From Caryophanales bacterium UBA1624 (GTDB lineage Bacteria; Bacillota_I; Bacilli_A; RFN20; CAG-826): a stretch of 21,362 bases of DNA. The position numbers were made by a program, and so were the translations under genes. The notes under the pieces were generated by a model. That model saw only the letters and a program-made list of their open reading frames with translations. It made no database searches and had not been told where the DNA came from. The stretch covers positions 62,706 through 84,067 of the forward strand of contig DCMK01000009.1 in NCBI GenBank assembly GCA_002321395.1, written 5' to 3'. Positions 14,036-21,362 of this stretch are shown piece after piece. How positions within the stretch are numbered: position 1 is the stretch's first letter; each line of letters starts with the position of its first letter.

Positions 14036-15946
14036 ATGGAAATCCGCATCAAAGACTTGACGAAAATCTTCCCGGGGGACGCCAAAAAGGGCATTCGCGA
14101 CACCGTCGCGGTCAAAGACATGTCCTTCGTGGTCCCCGATGGCAAGCTCGTTGGCTTGCTTGGGCCTTCCGGCTGTGGCAAATCCACGACCCTTTATATG
14201 ATTTCCGGCCTTCAGGTCCCGACTTCGGGCGAAGTTTGGTTCGGGGATCAGGAGGTCACCAACCTCTCCCCAGAGAAGAGGGGCATCGGCTTGGTCTTCC
14301 AAAACTACGCCCTCTATCCCCATATGACGATTTACAAGAACATCGAGTTCCCCCTCACCAACCTGAAGGTGGAAGTGCCCTTGGAGACCTTCTACGATTT
14401 CTCCCTCGTCTATACCTACAAAGCCAGAGAGGACGACATCCCCGCCGGCATCGTCAAGTCCGCGAATAGCCTCTGCCAGAAGCTCGGCTTGCCCAAGAAC
14501 CAATATTCGGTTTCCGTGAAGGAAGAAGGCAAAGTCCTTCGCTTCGACGTCGCTTTGAAGAAAACCTCCCCCACCGTGGCGAATGGCTTCAAGCAGCATT
14601 TCCCCTCTATCGTCCCCGCCGTGCTTGAAAGTGAGGACAAGGTTCAGGTTTCCGAGCCGCTTTTCGATTCCACCGTCCGCGCCACCGTCTCCAAACCCAC
14701 CGAAAAGGAAGTGCTCCGTCTCTCCGTCAAAGGAAAGCTCGGCAAGGATTTCACGACCGCGAAGATCGACGAATGCATCTCCTCCTTCCGCGCCTCGGCC
14801 AAGGAATTCGGGACCGTGGAGAACGCCGCCATCGCCAAAACCGGCGAAGGCTATGAGCTGATGGCCAACGTCAAAGGGGTCCAACGCGAGGAACTCGAGC
14901 CGATGATGAATGCCATCGCTTCCTCCTTCTCCTATTCCCGCGGGGTCGGCTATTCCATTTCCAACGTCGAAGACAAACTCTTCCAAAAGAACGTCAAGAA
15001 AGCCTTGAAGGAAATGAAGGTCTCCTTCAGTGATTTCAAGCTCTATTTCGACAGAGCCAATACTAAGGTCTTCTTCAAGCTGAAGCGGACCAGCAAGAAG
15101 CGGGCTGAGGAGATCCTCAAAGATCTTTCCTCTTCCCTTTCTTTGACGGACCTCGAAGTCGATTCGGCCCAGGCCATCGCCCATCGCTCGCTGACCAAAG
15201 AGGAGAGGCGCGACATCGTTTACGACGCGGCTAAGCTCGTTCAGGTCGACGAATACCTCCAACGCAAGCCCAACCAGCTCTCCGGCGGCCAGCAGCAGAG
15301 GGTCGCCATCGCCCGCGCCTTGGTCAAAAAGCCGCGCGTCCTTCTTCTGGACGAGCCCCTCTCCAACCTCGACGCGCGTCTGCGCCTGCAGACCCGCGAG
15401 GAGATCCGCCGCATCCAGCAGGAGACCGGCATCACCACCGTCTTCGTCACCCACGACCAAGAGGAGGCCATGTCGATCTGCGATCAAATCGTCGTCATGA
15501 AATTCGGCGTCATGCAGCAGATGGACGCCCCTCAGACGGTTTACAATGACCCCGCCAACCTCTTCGTCGCCCAATTCTTGGGCAACCCCCCGATCAACGT
15601 CTTCAAAGGGAAAATCCAAGGCAAGAAAGTCTTCGTCAATTCGCAGCCCGTCATGGATCTCCCCAAAGAGCTCGGCGACAAAGACGTCTACGTCGCCGTC
15701 CGCCCCGAGGGGTTTGTCCTTGCCAAAGGGGAAGAGAAGAACGCCATGGACGCTTCTTTGGAGCAGATCCAAGTCTTGGGCCGCGACATCTCCCTTGTGG
15801 CTAAAAACCCCGCCTGCGTGAAGCCGACTTTCAAAGTCATCATCTCCTCGGAGGAAATGCGGCAGGGCAGCTCCGTGAAGCTGCTTCTGAAGGAGAAGAA
15901 AACCTTCCTCTTCGATGGAGAAACCGAAGAAAGGATCCGCTTCTAA
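14036..15946 (+). CDS. MalK/UgpC-like ABC transporter ATP-binding protein with a ~270-residue insertion
   Basis: The ATPase of a carbohydrate-type importer. It has 636 residues; relatives have about 360-380. Walker A GPSGCGKST (43-51) and Q-loop Gln89 are normal, then about 270 extra residues (roughly 109-385) separate them from the signature LSGGQQQR (415-422). Walker B VLLLDEP (435-441), D-loop SNLDA (443-447), H-loop His473 and a C-terminal TOBE-like domain (about 520-636, with VRPEGF and LFDGETEERI) follow, so the motor should be active. The insertion is in frame and has the same codon style. It appears to be made of alternating strands and Lys-rich helices, possibly several alpha/beta units. 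AAGGAG (14023-14028) precedes the start. I recall that mycoplasmal homologues are also oversized. Confidence 0.92.
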   Translation: MEIRIKDLTKIFPGDAKKGIRDTVAVKDMSFVVPDGKLVGLLGPSGCGKSTTLYMISGLQVPTSGEVWFGDQEVTNLSPEKRGIGLVFQNYALYPHMTIYKNIEFPLTNLKVEVPLETFYDFSLVYTYKAREDDIPAGIVKSANSLCQKLGLPKNQYSVSVKEEGKVLRFDVALKKTSPTVANGFKQHFPSIVPAVLESEDKVQVSEPLFDSTVRATVSKPTEKEVLRLSVKGKLGKDFTTAKIDECISSFRASAKEFGTVENAAIAKTGEGYELMANVKGVQREELEPMMNAIASSFSYSRGVGYSISNVEDKLFQKNVKKALKEMKVSFSDFKLYFDRANTKVFFKLKRTSKKRAEEILKDLSSSLSLTDLEVDSAQAIAHRSLTKEERRDIVYDAAKLVQVDEYLQRKPNQLSGGQQQRVAIARALVKKPRVLLLDEPLSNLDARLRLQTREEIRRIQQETGITTVFVTHDQEEAMSICDQIVVMKFGVMQQMDAPQTVYNDPANLFVAQFLGNPPINVFKGKIQGKKVFVNSQPVMDLPKELGDKDVYVAVRPEGFVLAKGEEKNAMDASLEQIQVLGRDISLVAKNPACVKPTFKVIISSEEMRQGSSVKLLLKEKKTFLFDGETEERIRF

Positions 15947-15955
15947 GGAGTGCTT

Positions 15956-17038
15956 ATGCTTTTCAAAAGGAAACAGCAAGATAGCGCCCCCGCCCATTTG
16001 GCCGCCCAAGAGCTTTTCGCCGAGGAACGCCCCGTCTACGAAGAGGGGTATGACCCGGAGCAGAAGCAGATCGTTCGCTTGGTCTCCCGGCGCGCCAGCA
16101 AAAAGGCCTACCAAACCCGCGGGATCGAAGACATCGGCGCATCCAACAACTGGAAGGGATGGATCTATTTGGCCCCGGTCATCGTCTTGGTCGCCATCTT
16201 CCTCATCTATCCTCTCATCAACACCATCTTCATCGCCTTCACGAAAAACTACGAATACGCAACCGGCCGCTTCGATGGGCTGACCTTCGACAATTTCGCT
16301 TACATCTTCGGCTTGATCACCAACGCAGCCGGCGGGAGGGAGACCAATTTCATTCGCTACGCCGTGCCCAATACGTTCCTATTGGTCATCATCACCGTCC
16401 CGGTTTCGATCTTCTTGGCCCTCATCATTTCGGTCGCATTGAACTCGATCCCTTGGTTTAAGAAGTTCCTTCAGACCGTCTTTTTCCTTCCTTACGTCAC
16501 CAATGCGATCGCCGTCGGCATGGTCTTCTCGGTCATCTTCGACGACGCCGGCGTCATTAACTTCATCTTCAACACTTCGACGACTTGGATCCGCGGGGCG
16601 GAGCCGATGGTCGCCATGATCCCGCTTTGCCTCTACATCGTTTGGGGCAGCATTCCGTATAAGATCCTCATCTTCCTCTCCGGCCTTCAGGGCATCGACA
16701 AGCAGTACTACCAAGCCGCGATGATCGATTCCACCCCGCATTGGAAGGTACTTTGGAAGATCACCGTCCCCCTCCTTTCCCCGCAGATCCTCTACATCAT
16801 GATCACTTCCTTCATCGGATCCTTCAAGGAATACACCCACATCGTCGGCTTGTTCAACGGTCCGGGCACCCTCGGGGAAGCCGGCGACCCCAACATGGAG
16901 ACCATCGTCTATTACATCTACGAGAACCTCTCCAACAACACAAGCTTCGCCGCCGCCGCCGCGGTGTTCCTATTCGTCATCATCTTGATCTTCACCGCGC
17001 TGCAGTTCTGGGCGTCGAAGAAGAAGGTCCATTATTAA
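15956..17038 (+). CDS. MalF/UgpA-like sugar ABC transporter permease
   Basis: A channel subunit of the carbohydrate-type importer, 360 residues. A hydrophilic N-terminus of about 65 residues, rich in charged residues, precedes membrane helices near 69-94, 137-162, 172-195, 217-242, 275-290 and 332-351. The coupling motif is YYQAAMIDSTPHWKVLWKITVPLLSP (251-276), close to the EAA consensus. AAGGAG (15945-15950) overlaps the stop of the ATPase gene; ATG 15956 is preferred to the in-frame GTG at 15950, which lies inside the ribosome binding site. The long cytoplasmic N-terminus is unusual for a minimal permease and could contact the enlarged ATPase. Confidence 0.93.
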   Translation: MLFKRKQQDSAPAHLAAQELFAEERPVYEEGYDPEQKQIVRLVSRRASKKAYQTRGIEDIGASNNWKGWIYLAPVIVLVAIFLIYPLINTIFIAFTKNYEYATGRFDGLTFDNFAYIFGLITNAAGGRETNFIRYAVPNTFLLVIITVPVSIFLALIISVALNSIPWFKKFLQTVFFLPYVTNAIAVGMVFSVIFDDAGVINFIFNTSTTWIRGAEPMVAMIPLCLYIVWGSIPYKILIFLSGLQGIDKQYYQAAMIDSTPHWKVLWKITVPLLSPQILYIMITSFIGSFKEYTHIVGLFNGPGTLGEAGDPNMETIVYYIYENLSNNTSFAAAAAVFLFVIILIFTALQFWASKKKVHY

Positions 17039-17051
17039 GGAGGATAGAGCC

Positions 17052-18023
17052 ATGAACGAAAAAGCGAAAACCTATCCCGACTTTAAGAAAATCTGCGTCA
17101 ATGACCACCTCACCCTTTCTTTGGGCGAGGCTGGGAAAACCGTCGACGCGATCAAACGGACCGAGAAGGTCAGCAAGGTCATCATGACCGCTTTGACCTA
17201 CCTTTTCATCCTTGCTTTGGCCGTCATCGTCGTCTTCCCCTTCTACTGGATGATCATCACCTCCCTCAAGCAGAACGAGGAAATCCGCGGAGCCGTTCAG
17301 ACCTTCTTCCCCACCATCGTCATGTGGAGCAACTACGTTCATGTCTTCCAGGTCTTCGATTTCGGGACCTACATGTGGAACACGATCGTGGTCGCCTTCT
17401 TCTCCACCGCCGGCACCCTCCTCACCACGATTTTGGCTGCCTTCGCCTTCTCGAGGCTGAAATTCAAAGGCAGGGACGCCGTCTTCGCCGTCTTCCTCAT
17501 GACGATGATGATCCCGGGCGAGATGATGGTCATCTCCAACTACATCACCGTCGCAAGCTTCGGCTGGATCGGGCAGGGCCAGACCCTCACGCAGGCTTAT
17601 TTGGCCATGATCGTCCCCTTCATCGTCTCGGTCTTCTACATCTATCTGCTCCGGCAGAACTTCAAACAGATCCCCAATGAGCTCTACCTCGCCGCCAAAG
17701 TCGACGGGAAGAGCGATTGGTCCTTCCTTTGGAAGGTCATGGTCCCCCTGGCGGCCCCGACCCTCATCTCCATTACCATCCTGAAATTCATGGGCACCTG
17801 GAATTCCTACGTTTGGCCCGCATTGGTCACCCAGTCCCGCGATTTCCGCCTCATCTCCAACGGCCTCCGCGGTTCTACCTTCGTCGACGTCGACCTCGGC
17901 GTTACCGACTATGGCTACCAAATGGCCGCCACGGTGCTCGTCACCGTCCCTTTGTTCCTGCTTTTCATCTTCTTCCGCAAATACATTATGAAAGGTGTTG
18001 GGCGTGCCGGAATTAAAGGCTAA
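17052..18023 (+). CDS. MalG/UgpE-like sugar ABC transporter permease
   Basis: The partner permease, 323 residues. An N-terminal cytoplasmic stretch of about 45 residues precedes helices near 47-70, 108-134, 143-163, 180-200, 234-250 and 291-308. The EAA-type loop reads ELYLAAKVDGKSDWSFLWKVMVPLAAP (210-236), and the C-terminus GRAGIKG is the usual ending for MalG-like proteins. AAGGAGG (17037-17043) overlaps the preceding stop and lies eight bases before the ATG. It forms the channel heterodimer with the upstream permease. The 55-nt gap behind it holds only a weak AT-rich hairpin (AAGAT 18038-18042 with ATCTT 18052-18056). Confidence 0.93.
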   Translation: MNEKAKTYPDFKKICVNDHLTLSLGEAGKTVDAIKRTEKVSKVIMTALTYLFILALAVIVVFPFYWMIITSLKQNEEIRGAVQTFFPTIVMWSNYVHVFQVFDFGTYMWNTIVVAFFSTAGTLLTTILAAFAFSRLKFKGRDAVFAVFLMTMMIPGEMMVISNYITVASFGWIGQGQTLTQAYLAMIVPFIVSVFYIYLLRQNFKQIPNELYLAAKVDGKSDWSFLWKVMVPLAAPTLISITILKFMGTWNSYVWPALVTQSRDFRLISNGLRGSTFVDVDLGVTDYGYQMAATVLVTVPLFLLFIFFRKYIMKGVGRAGIKG

Positions 18024-18078
18024 AATCATAGAGTTCTAAGATTCCTATAAAATCTTTGAGCATTGAAAGGATGAAATA

Positions 18079-19641
18079 ATGAAAAAAGCGTTGTTCGTCT
18101 TGCCGGTCGCGGCCTTAGCCGCGCTTGCCTCTTGCGGTCAGAATCCCGCTGAATCTCCCTCCCAACCCTCTTCTTCTCAACCTTCCTCTTCTCAACCGGA
18201 AGAACCCGTCAGTTCCGCTGTCGACGCTGGCGACTCGAAAGAAAGCGAAAGCGCCGAAACGGGGTCCTACTTCATCAAAGAGCCGACCAAAATCACCCTC
18301 GTTTCCACTTTGTCTTACACCGATGACTTGGAATACTTCATCGAATCCTTTAAGGAGATCGAGCCCAATGTCACCGTCGAATCCGTGAAAGAGTCCACCG
18401 GCTACGACGGGCTTAAGGACAAGATCGTCGACGGGATCGCCGTCGACAACTATGCCGATCTCGCCGTCCTTTATCCTGACGCGATCGGAACGCTGATGGA
18501 CTATGGCGTCGTCCGCCAGCTTGACAGCTACATCGAAAATCCCTCCTACGGGTGGAGTGAAGAAGACGTCGACGACATCATCCCCGCCTATTTGGAAGAG
18601 GGTAAGAACTACACCGTTCCCGGAACCTTCTCCCTCCCCTTCTGCAAATCCACCGAGGCGATGTTCTACAACAAAGTCCTCGTCGGCCTCGATCTTTCCT
18701 CCGTGGACGCCACCATCAACGGCGGCAACGCCCTCAGCGAAGAATATTTGAACAACTTGACTTGGGAAGAGCTCTTCGACCGCCTCTGCCCAGCCATCAT
18801 CGCCTACAACAACGGCCTGGACGATGACCACAAGATCCTCCGCGACAACGGGACCTATTCCAAGGCGGTCTTCGGATATGATTCCGACGACAACCTCTTC
18901 ATCACTCTTGCCAAGCAATACGGCTATGGCTATACCGACATCGACGCCGTCACCGGCGAAGGCAAGTTGCTCTTCAACAACGATGGCATGAAGGGGATCG
19001 TGAAGAAGCTTAAATCCGCTTACGATAAAGGCTATCTCATCACAAAAGGATCCTCCAACGGCGGCAATTACACTAACTATTCCTTCACCGCGGGATCCGC
19101 TTTGTTCTCCGTCGGCTCCACCGGCGGGCTCAAATACCAGGTCAAAGACGGCCTCGATACCGGCGTCGCCCGCATCCCGCAGGCCGAGGCTGGGGAAGGG
19201 CACGTCAACGCCCTCATCAACCAAGGGCCTTCCATTTGCATCCTCGACCACAAAGACGACAACCGCGCTTTGGCCGCTTGGCTCTTCTACAAGCACATGA
19301 CCAACGAAGCCAACGCTCTTAAGTGGGCGCTCGATACGGGCTATTCCCCCGTCCGCTTCTCCGCTATGGAAAGCGACGATTACCTCGATATCTGCAACGA
19401 GCAGGACAAAGAGAAATACTCGTTGGACATGGTCAAAGCCAGGACCTTCACCTATGTCGCGGACCCGAAGGTCGCGGGCAGCTTGTTCACCTCCCCGGTG
19501 TTCAAAGGCTCCGACTCCGCCCGCAAGCAGGTCGGATCGATCATCACGACCCTTTTGAAGAAGGATTCCGCTTCCTTCAACGATGCAGTCGTCGATGAAG
19601 AATTCGCCAAAGCCGAAAACGCCGTGAAGACGAATATGTGA
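18079..19641 (+). CDS. Extracellular solute-binding lipoprotein, family 1 (first copy)
   Basis: The surface receptor of the carbohydrate-type importer, 520 residues. Its lipoprotein signal ends at LASC (Cys19). A Ser/Pro/Gln-rich linker with QPSSS repeats (29-38) and an acidic stretch to about residue 65 tether the binding domain, which begins near KITLVSTLSY. Family-1 features are SLPFCKSTEAMFYNK (185-199) and the later GSTGG, GVARIP and INQGPS blocks. AAAGG at 18066-18070 is the ribosome binding site; the start forms TAATG with a two-codon frame ATG-AAA-TAA at 18071, probably meaningless. It is a paralogue of the next gene. The ligand, a sugar or glycerol-phosphate-like compound, is not identifiable. 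Confidence 0.9.
   Translation: MKKALFVLPVAALAALASCGQNPAESPSQPSSSQPSSSQPEEPVSSAVDAGDSKESESAETGSYFIKEPTKITLVSTLSYTDDLEYFIESFKEIEPNVTVESVKESTGYDGLKDKIVDGIAVDNYADLAVLYPDAIGTLMDYGVVRQLDSYIENPSYGWSEEDVDDIIPAYLEEGKNYTVPGTFSLPFCKSTEAMFYNKVLVGLDLSSVDATINGGNALSEEYLNNLTWEELFDRLCPAIIAYNNGLDDDHKILRDNGTYSKAVFGYDSDDNLFITLAKQYGYGYTDIDAVTGEGKLLFNNDGMKGIVKKLKSAYDKGYLITKGSSNGGNYTNYSFTAGSALFSVGSTGGLKYQVKDGLDTGVARIPQAEAGEGHVNALINQGPSICILDHKDDNRALAAWLFYKHMTNEANALKWALDTGYSPVRFSAMESDDYLDICNEQDKEKYSLDMVKARTFTYVADPKVAGSLFTSPVFKGSDSARKQVGSIITTLLKKDSASFNDAVVDEEFAKAENAVKTNM
18163..18192 (+). repeat. Two-copy 15-bp tandem repeat in the lipoprotein linker
   Basis: Units 18163-18177 and 18178-18192 match at 13 of 15 bases and encode QPSSS twice, followed by another QP. 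In-frame repeats of this kind can change copy number by slippage and so alter tether length. Confidence 0.75.
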
Positions 19642-19643
19642 TT

Positions 19644-19660
19644 TCTTCGCCCCGCGAAGA
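19644..19660 (+). promoter_or_regulatory. Hairpin just upstream of the second binding-protein gene
   Basis: TCTTCGC (19644-19650) pairs perfectly with GCGAAGA (19654-19660) around CCC. It starts three bases after the previous stop and ends directly before the ribosome binding site AAGGAG (19662-19667). It could block ribosome read-through or protect the upstream mRNA. Confidence 0.55.
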
Positions 19661-19673
19661 GAAGGAGAACGAT

Positions 19674-21224
19674 ATGAACCCAAAACGCAAAGCATTGTTT
19701 GCCGCGCTGCCGGCCGTCTTGGCCCTTTGCGCCTGCTCCCAGAGCGGAGGGGATTCCCCCTCCGATTCTTTGGAAAGCCAAGCCCCATCCTCTTCTCCTT
19801 CCTCTTCGCAGGGGCAGCAATCTACGCCCGGCGGTGCCCTTCCCAAGCCTTCCGCCTCGGAGGTGAGCTTTTCCTTTTGGACCACTTTCGGCCAAAGCAA
19901 CGGCGAGGCGGTTCAGGCCAAGGCCGACGAATTCGCCGCCATCGTGAAGGAAAAAGAAGGCGTCAAAGTCAACATCTCCGTCGAATACCAAGGCAGCTAT
20001 GACGATGTCTTGGGCAAAATCTCCAAAGGCTTCGCGATCGGCGAAGTCCCAACGATGGCCATTGCTTACCCCGACCACGTCGCCAATTATCTGAGCGTTC
20101 AGGGCGGATCGATGGTCTATGACTTGGATCCGTATATGAACGACCCCATCGTTGGGCTCGGGAAGCAAGAATACCTCGGCGATTCCAACAAAGGGCAAAT
20201 CTACGATGCCGACGATTTCGTGGAATCCTTCCTCGATGAAGGCAAGCACTACGCCAAAGAAGGGACCTATTCCCTGCCTTTGATGAAATCCTCCGAGGTC
20301 ATGTTCTACAACAAGCAGGCCGTCGCCAACGCTTTCAAGATCTACCGCCCGGACGTGCTTTCCGATGACGAGCGGGAAAACTTCATCGCCCACATGAGTT
20401 GGGATGAGATGATGGAGCTCTCCAAAATCGCCTTGGAAAACAAGGACAGAGTCCTTTCCACCTTGGAGACCCCGGTTTGGTACGATTCCGACGCGAATTT
20501 CATCATCTCCAAGATGTATCAAGAGAACATCCCCTATGCCTCCGTCGATTCCCATGGCACCGGCCACATCGACTTTGAGACCGGCGAAGCCAGGGAAAAG
20601 CTTGAATCGTGGATGAACAAGACGAAGAAAGAATACGATGACGGGCTCATCATCACCAAAGGCGTGAAGAATACCTACGGCTCCGATGCGTTCAAGAGCG
20701 GGAAAGTCCTCTTCGAAGTGGGCTCAAGCGGCGGCACCGGATACAACAACCCGGAAGGAAGCGCCTTCGAGGTTGGGGTGGCCCGCGTCCCGGCCAACAA
20801 CGACAACCCCCTCTACGTCACCCAAGGCCCTACCATGGCCTTTCTTCGGTCCAGCAAAGTCTCCGAGGAGGAGAACGACGCCAAGATGTATTATGCTTGG
20901 CAGTTCGCCAAATACCTCACCAACCCTGAGGTCAACGACTACCTTTGCATTTATGGCTCGGAGGGCTATTTGCCCGTGCGCCATTCCGGGTATGAGACCG
21001 ATTCCTTCCTCGAATTCATGGACGGCGGGGAGATCTACGCCGACTCCGCGAAGGTCTTGATCAACGACATCGACGGCAATTACCTCAACACCGACGTCTT
21101 CGTCGGTTCGGCCGAGCTTCGCAGCGGCATCGGCGGGGCCTTGACCCAGGTGCTCACGGGCACCAAAGGCGTGACCCAAGCCATTTCCGATGCCATCTCC
21201 ACGGCGAAAACCTTCTTTAAGTGA
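19674..21224 (+). CDS. Extracellular solute-binding lipoprotein, family 1 (second copy)
   Basis: A second binding receptor, 516 residues, with a lipobox LCAC (Cys21) and a Ser/Pro/Gln-rich linker (about 22-60). It shares blocks in the same order as the preceding gene: SLPLMKSSEVMFYNK (200-214), VWYDSDANF, LIITKG, VLFEVGSSGG, GVARVP and VTQGPT. The two genes therefore arose by duplication, but the rest has diverged, so the ligands may differ. ATG 19674 is chosen because AAGGAG and a signal peptide fit it; an in-frame GTG at 19638 would put non-signal residues in front. It is co-transcribed with its paralogue and followed within eight bases by another lipoprotein gene. Confidence 0.9.
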   Translation: MNPKRKALFAALPAVLALCACSQSGGDSPSDSLESQAPSSSPSSSQGQQSTPGGALPKPSASEVSFSFWTTFGQSNGEAVQAKADEFAAIVKEKEGVKVNISVEYQGSYDDVLGKISKGFAIGEVPTMAIAYPDHVANYLSVQGGSMVYDLDPYMNDPIVGLGKQEYLGDSNKGQIYDADDFVESFLDEGKHYAKEGTYSLPLMKSSEVMFYNKQAVANAFKIYRPDVLSDDERENFIAHMSWDEMMELSKIALENKDRVLSTLETPVWYDSDANFIISKMYQENIPYASVDSHGTGHIDFETGEAREKLESWMNKTKKEYDDGLIITKGVKNTYGSDAFKSGKVLFEVGSSGGTGYNNPEGSAFEVGVARVPANNDNPLYVTQGPTMAFLRSSKVSEEENDAKMYYAWQFAKYLTNPEVNDYLCIYGSEGYLPVRHSGYETDSFLEFMDGGEIYADSAKVLINDIDGNYLNTDVFVGSAELRSGIGGALTQVLTGTKGVTQAISDAISTAKTFFK

Positions 21225-21232
21225 GGCTGAAT

Positions 21233-21362
21233 ATGAAAAGAAAACCTTTGATTTTGGCTCTTGCCGCCTTGGCAATCGGCCTAGCTTCCTGTGCCAACCG
21301 GACGCCTTCGGGCGAATCTTCGACGGCTCCTGAGGATGCGCCTTCCTCTGAATGGAAGCCCT
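21233..21362 (+). CDS. Lipoprotein, N-terminal part (3' end outside window)
   Basis: The frame is open to the window edge (43 codons). It starts with Met-Lys-Arg-Lys, a hydrophobic stretch and a lipobox LASC (Cys20), then a Ser/Pro/Glu-rich linker like those of the two preceding binding proteins. GAGG (21223-21226), overlapping the previous stop, is six bases before the ATG. By position and style it is probably a third solute-binding lipoprotein of the same operon, but the diagnostic domain lies outside the window. Confidence 0.75.
   Translation, partial: MKRKPLILALAALAIGLASCANRTPSGESSTAPEDAPSSEWKP

Noticed and set aside
18071..18079. Two-codon upstream frame ATG-AAA-TAA overlapping the start of the first binding lipoprotein
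   Set aside because: The purine-rich ribosome binding site directly abuts its ATG, too close for initiation, while spacing is right for the ATG at 18079; most likely chance.
1..21362. CRISPR arrays, insertion sequences, tRNA or rRNA genes
   Set aside because: No regularly spaced direct repeats, transposase-like frames with terminal repeats, or cloverleaf/rRNA signatures were seen by eye.

Overview
The window is a chromosomal segment of a fairly GC-rich, low-complexity-free bacterium with every gene on the + strand. It looks like a Firmicutes/Bacilli relative, possibly one of the uncultured gut Bacilli lineages close to the Mollicutes. The reasons are: ribosomal protein S12 has the long Bacillus-type form (139 aa); the rpoC-rpsL-rpsG-fusA-tuf order is the classical str region; and the sugar-type ABC ATPase carries a very large internal insertion, a feature I recall from mycoplasmal homologues. 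TGA clearly works as a stop (for example at the end of rpoC, tuf and three phn-type genes) and Trp is TGG, so the code is the standard bacterial one, not the Mycoplasma code. The lineage assignment is inference.

Region 1 (1-7149) is transcription/translation housekeeping: the C-terminal part of rpoC, two terminators in tandem, a strong promoter, then rpsL-rpsG-fusA and, after a structured 117-nt gap, tuf with its own terminator. The small L7Ae-like gene that Bacillus has between rpoC and rpsL is absent.

Region 2 (7150-11885) starts with a gene-free stretch of about 350 bases holding an imperfect inverted repeat, a weak promoter candidate and a terminator-like hairpin just ahead of the first gene. 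It continues with a phosphonate-family ABC importer: binding lipoprotein (phnD-type), ATPase (phnC-type), two permeases (phnE-type) and a small P-loop kinase packed directly behind the last permease. The binding protein contains a textbook EF-hand calcium loop. No C-P lyase or phosphonatase gene is visible, so the substrate is open; mycoplasmal relatives of this family bind thiamine compounds.

Region 3 (11886-21362, continuing off the end) is a second, more unusual ABC importer operon with its own promoter. It contains a secreted-ectodomain membrane protein with one BspA-like leucine-rich repeat and three C-terminal membrane helices; a MalK/UgpC-like ATPase with roughly 270 extra residues inserted in its helical subdomain; two MalF/MalG-like permeases with extended cytoplasmic N-termini; two tandem, clearly paralogous solute-binding lipoproteins; and the start of a third lipoprotein. 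I infer that these act together as one carbohydrate-type (CUT1-like) uptake system. The ectodomain protein and the ATPase insertion are the best candidates for something not yet described.
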